64,000 nucleotides of DNA from Buxus sempervirens (taxonomy: Eukaryota > Streptophyta > Magnoliopsida > Buxales > Buxaceae), in assembly GCA_947561395.2 (NCBI GenBank), contig OX387182.1:32047949-32111948 (forward strand). Direction: 5' to 3'. Below are positions 54,182 through 64,000 of this stretch, one piece after another; the stretch's first letter is position 1; each line of letters begins with the position of its first letter. The position numbers and the translations under genes were made by a program. A model generated the notes under the pieces. The model saw only the letters and a list, made by a program, of their open reading frames with translations, was not told where the DNA came from and ran no database searches.

Positions 54182-55213
54182 CTAGGAGGCTTGCATGGAA
54201 TTCAACTTGTCTAGGATGGCCATCGCATTAGAACTGGACAAGGAGGAATGAGAAGAAGGCTCTGAAGAAGCCAACCGAAAAGGATTTGCTCGTTTGCTTC
54301 TGGTGAGGGTGGAGGCATCAATGGGAGGTTTGGGGAGAAGAATCATTTCAACAGGATCAGGGAGGACCCCCTGGTGAATGCACAAGTATGTGATGAAAAT
54401 CCCAAAGGGAAGAGCAGCAGTCTTGGATTTTAAATTCCGAGACTGAAGGATTTGGTTGAAGATGATGGAAGGGAGACAGACACTGTCTCTGTTCCAGAGA
54501 GCATGAAGGAGTCTTGCTCTAGAGTGAGAAATCTCAGAATGATGATCTGAGGGAACAAGAGAAGCACAAATAAACATATTCAAGATCCTGAGAAGATCTT
54601 GGAGAGAGCCATGAGGAAGATAGTTGGGCTTATTTTTTATGGAGGTGGGAGCACCTTGAACAATCAGAGAAGAAATGATTGACTCCATGGGAGGATCAGA
54701 GTGAGAAGCAAGAAAGTCAAAGGAAGGAGAATCAACAATGGGCAGTTCTAGAAGAGAGGAGATAAGATCTTTCGAGAAGTCGAAAGAGATGCCCTTGACA
54801 TAGGCTTTGACAAAGCCTTGATTTGCAAGATGAAGATGGTGGAGGTTCGAATAGAATTCTCGAACCAGGTCTGGATAAGCAAAACCACTTATCAAAGCAA
54901 ATTTCTTCCAACCATTGTCCGAAAACAATGAGAAGAGTGGAGAGTCAGAAAAAGAATCAAGCTTAATGGCCCTTTCCAAGAGGAGTGGCCGGTGCTTGAA
55001 GAACTCATTAAAATCAGACAAACCATTTCCAATGAATGGTTCAGAGGAATGTGAAGGGGATGGGGGTCTCACCGGTGGAGAAGAGACAACCGGAGAGGAT
55101 CTCACTGGTGGAGAAGAGGTGGAAGGAGAATCAGTCCTAGACTTTTTCTTGGGAGGCATGATGAAAATACAGGAGAAAAAAATAGAAGAGAGAGAAGAAC
55201 ACAAGCAAAGCAC
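54182..55213 (-). CDS. Accessory ORF of the copia element (343 codons, uninterrupted)
   Basis: The ORF lies between pol and the 3' LTR, the place of the env-like ORF of SIRE elements. The upstream ATG gives a hydrophobic leader (LCLCSSLSSIFFSCIFIM). A second ATG at 55159 gives MPPKKKSRTDSP, a likely nuclear-localisation-type start, and is the more plausible one. After a Ser/Pro-rich stretch comes a folded domain with LVREFYSNLHHLHL and KGISFDFSKDLISSLLELP. This resembles the 'putative plant transposon protein' family (from memory, not searched). There is no clear transmembrane anchor or other envelope feature. Function is unknown. Confidence 0.7.
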   Translation of the reverse strand: MLCLCSSLSSIFFSCIFIMPPKKKSRTDSPSTSSPPVRSSPVVSSPPVRPPSPSHSSEPFIGNGLSDFNEFFKHRPLLLERAIKLDSFSDSPLFSLFSDNGWKKFALISGFAYPDLVREFYSNLHHLHLANQGFVKAYVKGISFDFSKDLISSLLELPIVDSPSFDFLASHSDPPMESIISSLIVQGAPTSIKNKPNYLPHGSLQDLLRILNMFICASLVPSDHHSEISHSRARLLHALWNRDSVCLPSIIFNQILQSRNLKSKTAALPFGIFITYLCIHQGVLPDPVEMILLPKPPIDASTLTRSKRANPFRLASSEPSSHSSLSSSNAMAILDKLNSMQAS

Positions 55214-56449
55214 GACAAAGCCCTAATGGCAGAACAATCTACCAAACCCTAACTTAGAAGAACGAGAGAAGAACACTGTAATAGGAAGAACAAAATGAAG
55301 AAGCAAGACGAAGACAGTAAAAAAAAATTTTACCTGAACAGTGGACAAGGTGAAGGAAGGTAAGCACGAAGGCAAAGAATGACCACGACGCGAGGAGCGA
55401 GGAGAACCGCAGACAAGAAAAAACAGAGGTAAAAAGTGAAACAGATTTCACCTTTTTATAGACAAAAAGAACACGCTACCAGCGAGCATCCAGCGACGCT
55501 TAACAGGGCAGGTGCCAAAGCATGAAAGAAGGGAGAAGGCTACCGGCACGCTTCTATAGACGTAGAAGGTGCACATGCACAAACAAGAAATAATACAATC
55601 ACAAGACAAAAATTTATAAAAAGAGTTTGAACTATTATTCATGACAAACTCATACATCTAAACACAAGGCTAAGATTTTAACTGAACTAAAAATCATCCA
55701 GATAATCAACTTTTATTCAATCCAAGAAGTACTTATCACAAAACTGATCTTTGAAGAACCTATCAAGGTTAATTCAGATGTGATACATTTCATATCTATG
55801 ACCAAAATTTCCTTCATGGTTTCTCACACTATAAATTTTCTTCAAGATATTGAGCACACATGCATATTAATGAATCAATGCTTGTGTAGTGTGTGAAATA
55901 CATTTTTGACTTTTACACTCTATACATATGGAAGGCTATTTTAGTGTAATCATACTTGGAAAGTATAGACATACCCCAAACTTCATTTTGGCGGCTTTCG
56001 CACATCAGAGATAGGTAGCCTTTTCTGATCTCTTTTTCTTTTCTTTTTGTAGAAGGCATTGACCCTTAAAAAACCTGAGTTTACAGTTCATTCCAAGAAT
56101 ATACCTTCTTTCTCTTTTTCTTTTTGAGAATTACAGTGGCTTTCACTCTAATCTCTATGGCAGCCATTTCCAAAACTTTTCTTTTCATAAAGGTGATAGT
56201 CTATATATCCCAAGCTTCAACACACAATAAACTTCAATACACAAAGGTGTTTAAGACAAAATTGATAGTTGAGAATAAGACATTTCTGTCAATATGCATA
56301 GACTCAAGTTTCCTGAATTAAGATTTTAGTATCAAGAACACATAAATTCATTTTGAACAGACATGTAAATCATTTTACATCTAAATTAACACAAAACAGA
56401 ACCTGATTTTCAGTTTTGAGAGCATACTCCTAGGGATTTCCTAAGAGTT
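55214..56449 (-). other. Copia spacer between RNase H and accessory ORF
   Basis: About 1.2 kb of AT-rich non-coding sequence. The stretch 55440-55560 has a TATA-like TCTATAAAAAGG on the minus strand (near 55454-55465), 250 bp upstream of the accessory ORF. It could be an internal promoter, which is inference. Confidence 0.45.
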
Positions 56450-57130
56450 TCAAATCTGTTCTAAAGGTTTAGTGAAAATATCAGCCAACTGTTTTTCAGT
56501 AGATATATATTCAATCATAACAGTTTTGTCTTCAATTAACTCTCTTATAAAGTGATGCCTGATGTCTATATGTTTAGTCCTTGAGTGTTGAACAGGATTT
56601 TTGGAAATATTTATGGCAGTTCGATTGTCACAGAAGAGAATCATTTGATCCTTATCTAAACCATAATCAAATAGCATTTGTTTCATCCAAATTAGTTGAG
56701 TACAACTGCTTCCTGCAGCAATGTACTCTGCTTCAGCTGTACTCAGTGAAACTGAGTTTTGCTTTTTGCTTAACCAAGCAATGAGGTTATTACCCATATA
56801 AAAGCAACCACCAGAGGTGCTTTTTCTATCATCCATACACCCAGCCCAATCAGCATCAGTGTATCCAGTAAGATATGGGTTTGTCTCTTTGGAGAACCAA
56901 ATTCCCAGATCAACAGTTCCATTTACATACTTTATAATCCTTTTCACAGCATTTAGATGAGATTCTTTAGGATTAGCCTGATATTTTGCACAAACTCCAA
57001 CACTAAAACTTATATCAGGTCCACTTGCTGTTAAGTACAGAAGACTTCCAATCATCCCTCTGTACAAGGTAGGATCTATTTCCTTCCCAGATTCATCTTT
57101 TCCAAGCTTTAAGCTAGTACTCATAGGAGT
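56450..57130 (-). pseudogene. Copia RNase H
   Basis: Motifs are GYTDADWAGCMDDRKSTSG, SLSTAEAEYIAAG, ILFCDNRTAINISKNP and RTKHIDIRHHFIREL, the standard copia RNase H end of pol. It lies directly downstream of RT. Confidence 0.9.
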
Positions 57131-57239
57131 CCTAGCATGTTTTGCATGAATTAAACTGAATCTCTTGACTAGATTTCTTGCATATTTTGCTTGAGAGAAA
57201 AAAATCCCTTGTTGAGATTGATAAATCTAAAGTCCTAAG

Positions 57240-59420
57240 AAAAAATTCAGTTCACCCATCATACTCATCTCAAATTCACTCTTCATTAAGTCTCCAAAGG
57301 AATGAGCATGATTTTCAAAAGTAGATCCAAACACTATATCATCAACATAGATTTGAGCAATCAAAATATGCTTGGACTCTCTTTGAATAAAAAGAGTTTT
57401 ATCCACATTTCCTCTCATAAATCCAGATTCAAGTAAGAAAGAGGTGAGTCTCTCATACCAAGCTCTAGGAGCTTGTTTGAGTCCATACAAGGCCTTGTTC
57501 AGCTTATAAACATGTTTAGGATGATTTGAGTCCTCAAATCCTTTAGGTTGCTCTACATAAACCTCTTCATTCAGATATCCATTCAAGAATGCACTCTTAA
57601 CATCCATTTGAAACAGTTTAAACTTCAAATAGCATGCAATAGACAAAAGCAGTCTGATTGACTCTAACCTAGCTACAGGAGCAAAGGTTTCATCAAAATC
57701 TATTCCTTCTACTTGGGTGTATCCCTGAGCAACAAGCCTAGCTTTATTTCTGGTTACAACCCCATTCTCATCAGATTTGTTCTTAAAAATCCATTTGGTT
57801 CCTATCACATTCAGATTAGAGGGTCTTTCAACCAATTCCCATACATTATTTCTAGTAAATTGGTTTAGTTCTTCATGCATAGCATTTAACCAAGAGTCAT
57901 CCAACAAGGCATCTTTATAAGATTTTGGCTTAAATTGAGATAAATAAGAAAATTTTACCTCATTATGTAATTGATGTCTTGTTCTTACTCCATCTGAAAT
58001 ATTTCCAACAATTTGCTCAATTGGGTGATCTTTGAGAGTTTTTGTCAGAGGAACAATTTCATTGCTTGAGGAAGCATCTCTGATTTCATCCTCTTCATCT
58101 ACAACCTGCAAAAATTCACAGTCAATTCCTTCATCATCTATTAACACATTAATAGACTCCATTACAACAGATTTTTGCAAGTTAAAAACTCTGTATGCTC
58201 TACTTGAAGAGGAATATCCTAGAAAAATTCCTTCATCACTTCTAGAATCAAATTTTCCTAGATTTTCTCTGTCCCTTAGGATATAACATTTACTTCCAAA
58301 AACTCTAAAATATTTCAAGTTTGGCTGTTTTCCTTTCCAAATTTCATAAGGAGTTTGTTTCCACCCAGATCTGACATATACTCTGTTACTTATATAACAG
58401 GCAGTATTTATTGCTTCAACCCAGAATTTTGTTGACACTTTCTTGGCTATCATCATGGTTCTAGCCATTTCTTGCAAAACTCTATTCTTCCTTTCCACAA
58501 CTCCATTTTGCTGTGGAGTCTTAGGAGCAGAAAATTCATGTTTAATTCTTTGTTCTTCACAAAATTTGGAAAACATCTGATTTTCAAATTCTGTCCCATG
58601 ATCAGATCTTATTCTAACAATCCTCCCTATTTGCAAGTTCTTTTCAACTTGAATTTGACAGCACAATTGTTTAAAGCAATCAAAACATTCAGATTTTTCT
58701 CTTAGAAAATGTACCCAGGTGTATCTACTGTAGTCATCTACAGCAACAAAGATATACCTCTTTCCTCCAAGACTTTCAGTCTTTGTAGGTCCCATCAAGT
58801 CCATATGAATCAGTTCTAATGGTCTAGAGGTTCTTACAATGTTGGTTTTCTTGTGTGTGGCTTTGATTTGCTTTCCTTGATTGCAAGGACCACACATTCC
58901 TTTCTTTTTATTGTTCCCAAACTTGGGAATTCCTCTAACCAATTCAGACTTAGAGATTTTTGACAAATCTCTATAGTTAATGTGACCAAGTCTTCTATGC
59001 CACAAATCAATTTCATTGCATATAGAAGATTTTAAAGAGCTTTCATTGTTTCCAATGATTCCATAACAATTGTCACTTGTTCTTACAGCTATAAGAACAG
59101 TTCTACCAGAATTATCCAAAATTTTACATTCTTTTCTGGTAAAGTTGACAAACAATCTTGAATCACATAACTGGCTAATACTAATTAAGTTTGCCTTCAA
59201 ACCAGATACAAATAAAACATTTTTTAGACAAACTCCACTAGGACCAGTTATTGTTCCTTTACCTTTGACTTGAGAAGTGCTTCCATCACCAAATGTTACA
59301 CTTCCACCAAAATATTCTTCAAAGGTACTAAACATAGACTTATATCCACACATATGTCTTGAACAACCACTATCCAAGTACCACATGTTGACATCATGAA
59401 CTTTCAAAGCTATATGAACC
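57240..59420 (-). pseudogene. Copia protease, integrase and reverse transcriptase
   Basis: Order on the minus strand: protease active site [11 protein letters not shown] (near 59370); GAG-pre-integrase HHCC module ([10 protein letters not shown] ... CGPCNQGK, near 58880-59000); integrase core with D (IHMDLMGP), D ([11 protein letters not shown]) and E ([12 protein letters not shown]); then RT with [38 protein letters not shown] and the catalytic YVDD (near 57320-57340). The order integrase before RT defines Ty1/copia. The open stretch is about 730 codons, unusually well kept. Confidence 0.93.
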
Positions 59421-59499
59421 ACATTTGCAACTAAGGAATCTTTTCTAACCCAAACCTGTTTTTCATGTGTTTTCTAAGAAGTCCCTTCATCAACAACTT

Positions 59500-60240
59500 G
59501 AGATTTTGAAGGAAGTTTCTTTGACAGATTTGTAACTTCCTTATTTAATGATTCAGTCAATTTTATCAAGGAATCAAATCTGTTATATAAATCCAAGGAC
59601 TGACTTTGATTTACTTTCCTCTTACTGTCAAAATATCCCTTGGGAAAACCATGCAAAACATGATACTTTGGTCTTATATGACCTCTTTTATTACAATGAT
59701 GGCACACAGGTACGAATCTATATTCAGAAGAATCAAAATTTCCAGATTTGACAGTATTTCTAAACTGTACAAATTTAGATTTTTCAGATTTACCTGTTGA
59801 GCTTACTTCTCCAGCAGAAATTTTCTGTGAAAATTCCTTATTTTTATTACTTACACTCATTCTCTTTTCAGCAGAATTTGAGCTTTCAGGAACTTCCTTT
59901 GAAGTTGATTCCTCATCAATTTGATGATTTCCTGCAGAAAAATTTGAAGCATTAGATTTAATTGAATTTGACAATTTCTCAAGTTCAATAACTTTACCTT
60001 GAAGTGCAGAAATTTGAGCTTCCTTTTCTTTTAATTTTTCAGTTTTTTCAGTCAAAGAAGTTACCAGAAAATTTTCTTTGACATGTCTTTCAAGTAACTT
60101 CTTGTTTATTGAATCTATTTCTGCAAAAGCTTTATTTTTCTCTGTTTCTGACTCCTTCAATTTTTTACTCAGTTTCTTGACTTTCTTCTGAGCTCTATTG
60201 AATTCCTTATATAGCTGATTGTAGGCTTCTTGTAATTCTT
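59500..60240 (-). pseudogene. Copia gag-linked coiled coil and second zinc motif
   Basis: A charged helical segment (EKTEKLKEKEAQISALQGK) predicts a coiled coil at about 59950-60230. A zinc-knuckle-like motif, CHHCNKRGHIRPKYH, lies near 59660-59705. Such a long gag tail is usual for the SIRE/Maximus lineage. It leads into the protease. Confidence 0.75.
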
Positions 60241-60289
60241 CTTCATCATCTGATAAACTTTATTTATTATCTCCTGCAATGTCAGAGAT

Positions 60290-61348
60290 TAAACTACCAG
60301 AAGAAGATGAGTAAAAGGAATTGAAAGCAGTAAAATTAGCAGAAATATCCTCATCTGATTGTGAAGAATTATCAGTATTACTGTCATCCCAAGTAACCTG
60401 ATAATTTGTCTTTTTCTTTTTATCTTTTGAGGGACAATCAGAAGCAACATGTCCAAATCCTCTACATTTATAGCATTGAACTTCATCGTTCTGAGGAAAT
60501 TTCTTCTCCTTTCTTAGATCAGAAACTTTCTTATCAGATCTTCTATAAGATCTGTCCATGGATAACAAAGGATTAGATTGTCTCTTTTTAAACATTCTCT
60601 TGAACTTTTTAGCTAAGAGAACTAATTCATCCAGATCTACTTCAGAATTATCTGATTCTTCATTATTTTAAGATTTTAGAGCTATTCCTTTACTTCTTTT
60701 AGGAATATTCAGATCTAGCTCATAAGTCTGTAAAGATCCTACCAGATCTTCAATTCTCATGGTATCCACATCTTTTGCCTCTTGAATGGCAGTAACTTTT
60801 GGTCTGAATTTTTCAGGCAAAGATCTCAAGATCTTTCTAACAACCTTAGATGTGGAGATCTTTTCTCCAAGGTTAAAACTCGAATTAACAATATCCGAAA
60901 GTCTAGCATAAAATTCATCAAAAGATTCATCATTTTTCATGTATAGAGTTTCGAAAGATGTTGTCAGTCTTTGAAGTCTAGACAGCTTGACAGCTGAGGT
61001 TCCTTCATGAGTGACCTCAAGAATGTCCCAAGCTTCCTTACCGACTTCACATGAGGAAATTCTCCTAAATTCCTCAACACTTACAGCACAAAATAAGGCA
61101 TTCATTGCCTTGTTGTTCCATCCACATAGATCAGATTCAGCTTTACTCCACTGATCATGAGGTTTAGGCATCACAACACCTCCTTCTGTTGTGATTTCTG
61201 GTGGATGATAACCATTACATACCGAGAGCCAGACATGCTCATCGATAGATTTCAGGTAAGCTCTCATTCTTGCTTTCCAGTAAGAATAATTGTTACCTTC
61301 GAATAATGGAGGTCTAGAGGCAGATCCTCCTACTTTTCCAAAGTCCAT
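60290..61348 (-). pseudogene. Copia gag with zinc knuckle
   Basis: The start is MDFGKVGGSASRPPLFEG, followed by NNYSYWKARMRAYLKS, the conserved beginning of copia gag (DUF4219/UBN2 type). A helical domain follows with LSRLQRLTTSFETLYM. A zinc knuckle, CYKCRGFGHVASDC, lies near 60440-60485. This is the particle protein of the element. The start lies about 60 bases inside the 5' LTR edge, beside the primer site. It is broken, with about two interruptions. Confidence 0.88.
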
Positions 61349-61393
61349 GCTATAGATCTAGATCACACTTTGTATAGCAATTCAAAGTGAATA

Positions 61394-61407
61394 GGCTTTG
61401 ATACCAA
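61394..61407 (-). other. Copia primer-binding site
   Basis: The minus strand reads TTGGTATCAAAGCC one base from the 5' LTR. It resembles the initiator tRNA-Met site TGGTATCAGAGC used by most plant copia elements. Confidence 0.85.
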
Positions 61408-61408
61408 T

Positions 61409-62633
61409 TGAAAGAGTAGGAGACTACTCTACAAGTCCTCGATCTACAACAATTATGATCTTAACAATGCGAAAACATACACATAGAAATTATACGAGGA
61501 AACCTGAATCCAGATCCAGGAAAAACCTCGAGTCTATATGAGGCGACTAACCCTTAGAATCTCCACTATTGAATGAAAAGCAATTACAAAGGAAAACACA
61601 CTTAACCTTTACAATTGAACTCACTCAACAGCAATCCACAGTTCGAATCCACGAACTGTAGCACAACTTGAATCCACAAGCTGCAATGTACGATCTATCC
61701 AGATCCACAGCTCGAATCCACGAGCTGCAACACAACTTGAATCCACAAGCTGCAAGTGACGATCAATCCAGATCCACAGCTCGAATCCACGAACTGCAAC
61801 ACAACTTGAATCCACAAGTTGCAATTCACGATCAATCCAGATCGTGACAATCACCTCAGAGTCCACTGAGATGATCCAATGCTATAGGAATCCACCTATG
61901 CATCCAACAAGGTCGATCACCAATCCAGGAGATCTTACGATCAAGTGAAGTTCCGAAATGAAGAAGAATCCTCAAACTTCAAGTCCAGGTGATCTCTCTC
62001 AGATCTCCCCCTCACTCGATCACCGACTCTCTAAAGATCAATTGATTGAATCTCGAACTACTCAAGATCCAAATCAAATTAATCAAAAGAAAAAAGTCTC
62101 TCAAAAACAAATACAGCTCGTCTATTTAAAGAAGAAAACTCAGATCGCATCGAGCGCTGGTGGCGTCGCCTTGCGATCGGGGTAGACGGCTGGAAGCGAA
62201 CTCAAGTCCCGCTCAAATCCAAATGGCTCAGTTAAGGACGCGCTGCCAGCGCACTGCTAGCGGGAGGGAACGCGGCATGTGCACAGCTGATTTGTAGATT
62301 CTTCAATCTTGCTCTGCGCTACCAGCGGCGTGTCGGCGTCGCCTTACGACGCAGGTGCGCGTGCTTTACTTTCAAAGTGCTATTTCACTTATGCGCTGCC
62401 AGCGGAGTGGCAGCGGCGTTGTTCCTCGCAAGTGCCTTTTCAAGAAATGTTTTATTTAGAAACTCTTTCATTTCCTTGAGCTACTAGCGGCGTGGTAGCT
62501 ATGTGGCAGCCTCACCTTCCTCTTTACTAAATTCACAGAATTTGTATTTTGATTCTGCACATCTTGAAGATTATTAGAGGATATAATTTGTCAAACATTT
62601 GCCATATAAGGAGTGTGAGTTTTCACACTTACA
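61409..62633 (-). repeat. 5' LTR of the copia element
   Basis: 1,225 bp, with TG...CA ends on the minus strand. Contains a tandem array of about 80-bp units (61635-61845) with constant-loop hairpins. It is nearly identical to the left LTR. Confidence 0.95.
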
Positions 62634-64000
62634 AATTTCAAGCGGGGTCTCCCATGATTCATCGTCGTCCTCAAGCTCGGAAGGCTCATAGGGGACGATG
62701 TCTGAATCTTATTGCTGCGATGGGCAAGTGCCCCAATTTGACTTGCCGAGTTCTTGCTCGTTTTCAAGATTGGCCACCGGCTCCTGCATTTCATTTATTA
62801 TTGCCATCTGAACTAGCTTTTCAACTTCTTCTTTTTGTTCAATTATGGCGACCTTATTATCTATCCCGTGCCCCGGCTCTTCCAAGTGTGCGTCAGGATT
62901 GACACTAAGATTGCGATGCTCAAGCTTCTTATTTTTGTTATTTTTGTTTTTAAACAAATGCAGATAGTAGGAAGCATTCATATATTCATTAAAAATCTCA
63001 TCCGTAGCTACAACAGAAATTTTAGAGGTAGCGGAAACCCCTTTTGGAAAAGTAGCTTTGCTAATTGCAAAAGGCATAGCGCTCCAGTTCTTCAGCGGTG
63101 CCTTGTTCTCCTCACCGATGACAGCCATCTCCTCCAGTTCTCCAACTAGCACCATGTTAGAACTATCGTCAGATGAAATGCAGATGGGATCATGTGCCGC
63201 GCCTGCCGCTGGCTTGTTCTGGATTCTCTCTGATCGGGGAGCACTGTCTGATGATACCCTCACCCATGATCCACTGAGGGGAATTGCCATTGGTATCTCA
63301 TCCTCAGGTGGCATATAGGCGATGGTGATTTCGTTGGCCGGGTCAACTCTGGGTGGTTCAACCGCTATGGGTATTCCGGTTGGTATCCTAGGCACAGTAG
63401 AGGAGTAAGCTGGTGGTGCCCATTTGCCATAAGCTGCATGATACATTTCTTTGGGCATTGGCCCTAGCACTTGAGGCATGCTACGAAACATCCTGTTCAG
63501 CCCATCGCGCTTTCCTGGATGCGGGAAATAAGGAGGTGGACGAGGAGACCTTGGCCGGCGGCTTGGCGCTTCTGAGCTGTCCCAGCCTTCCATCATGTAG
63601 ACATACATGGCTGGATTCTCTTCTTCCTTGGATTCTTCCAGAAGAGCAGGGGGCGGCACTTCCATCACAACCGCAGGGTAGATTGGGATCCCTTTGGGGA
63701 TAACCAGTTCATCTGGTGGAGCGAAAGCCATGGTGACCTCGTCGACAGATTCCAGGGCAAATAGAGCTGGCAGATTGTCTGGTGACCCTTCAGGAGCCAG
63801 CGGGTCAACTTCTACTGCGTTTCCGATCATTTCTAGGGACAACGGCTCCTCCCAGAGCATCTGAGCTAGGCCTTGCAGGTAGTCCTCTTCCATGGCAGGG
63901 GTGTCCAAAAACTCATCTCCCCATCCTTGGGGGACTATGTTCTTGATGGCCTGAGCTGCTTCACGCTCCATGTTAGTGAAGCGGTGGTACAAGTTCCCGT
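62634..64000 (-). pseudogene. Ogre M protease-RT linker
   Basis: The linker is a long open segment (about 427 codons visible at 62709-63992) that continues off the window. It contains TNMEREAAQAIKNIVPQGWG, VTMAFAPPDELVIPKGIP and HDPICISSDDSSNMVLVGE. It is rich in proline and acidic residues and has no recognised enzyme motif. It aligns with 24258-25381 of C/K. In Ogre elements the intron that is spliced before RT translation lies in or after this region. The copia element is inserted at its left. Confidence 0.75.

Larger units (their letters stand above)
52374..62633 (-). mobile_element. SIRE-like Ty1/copia element, full length with both LTRs
   Basis: This minus-strand element of 10,260 bp has two 1,225-bp LTRs (52374-53598 and 61409-62633) ending TGTAAG...TTTCA. 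The target-site duplication is gattt (52369-52373) and aattt (62634-62638), matching at four of five. The LTRs differ at about 14 positions (1.1%); at an assumed 1.3e-8 per site per year this gives about 0.4 million years. Parts are PBS, gag, protease, integrase, RT, RNase H, an extra ORF and PPT. The gag-pol frame is broken by about four interruptions, while the extra ORF reads through. It is the youngest insertion in the window. Confidence 0.93.
49544..64000 (-). mobile_element. Ogre-type element M, split by a copia element
   Basis: This minus-strand Tat/Ogre fossil continues beyond the right window edge. The right piece (62634-64000) is the protease-RT linker. The left piece (49544-52373) carries RT, RNase H and integrase. 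Between them lies the copia element (52374-62633) with its target-site duplication. On the left, the integrase abuts LTR C. Its linker is very similar to that of C/K. It is broken, with several interruptions apart from the insertion. Confidence 0.83.

Overview
This window is plant nuclear DNA made almost wholly of nested LTR retrotransposons, as in a large repeat-rich seed-plant genome. The evidence is Ty3/gypsy Tat-lineage (Ogre-type) elements with 3-4 kb LTRs, a SIRE-like Ty1/copia element and a Helitron. I find no host gene, rRNA, tRNA or CRISPR array. The species cannot be named from sequence alone.

Layout. 1-4730: 5' part of Ogre A (minus strand; LTR, primer site, leader), inserted into gag of Ogre B. 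4731-~10610: Ogre B (minus; gag remnant, hairpin-rich spacer, leader, LTR). ~10611-17183: Ogre D (plus; hairpin array, gag, 3' region, LTR). 17184-24257: 3' region and LTR of Ogre E (plus), with solo LTR G (19060-21437) inside its LTR. 24258-49543: Ogre C/K (minus), one element in pieces: LTR, leader, ORF1, two hairpin arrays and gag on the right (40124-49543), gag end and protease in the middle (28717-30189), protease end and linker on the left (24258-25657). The pieces are separated by solo LTR H (25658-28716) and by a compound plus-strand Ogre insertion (30190-40123), whose LTR carries a 2.5 kb Helitron (33430-35925). 49544-64000: Ogre M (minus; linker, RT, RNase H, integrase), split by a young 10.3 kb copia element (52374-62633) whose two 1,225-bp LTRs differ at about 1% of positions.

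The elements are fossils and most are incomplete. They share one architecture: PBS TGGCGACTCCGCTGGGGA, an ORF upstream of gag, and a gag-pro-pol with an additional RNase H. Most LTRs also share a TATA box followed by a conserved splice donor, a region dense in GGCCCA/TGGGCC, and a conserved U5 block.

The most unusual signal is non-coding. The spacer between ORF1 and gag in B, C and D, the LTRs of the unrelated copia element, and the 3' region of D contain arrays of small hairpins. Within an array the loop is constant while the stem changes on both sides together (for example GAAAC/GTTTC, GAAGC/GCTTC and GGAAC/GTTCC around one loop). The Ogre LTRs also carry palindromic tags just upstream of the promoter and again 0.8-2.4 kb downstream (leaving out the Helitron inside LTR F); the tag word differs between LTR classes but matches within an LTR. 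I know of no description of this pattern. It could serve RNA dimerisation, packaging, end-to-end pairing or translation, and these roles are inference.
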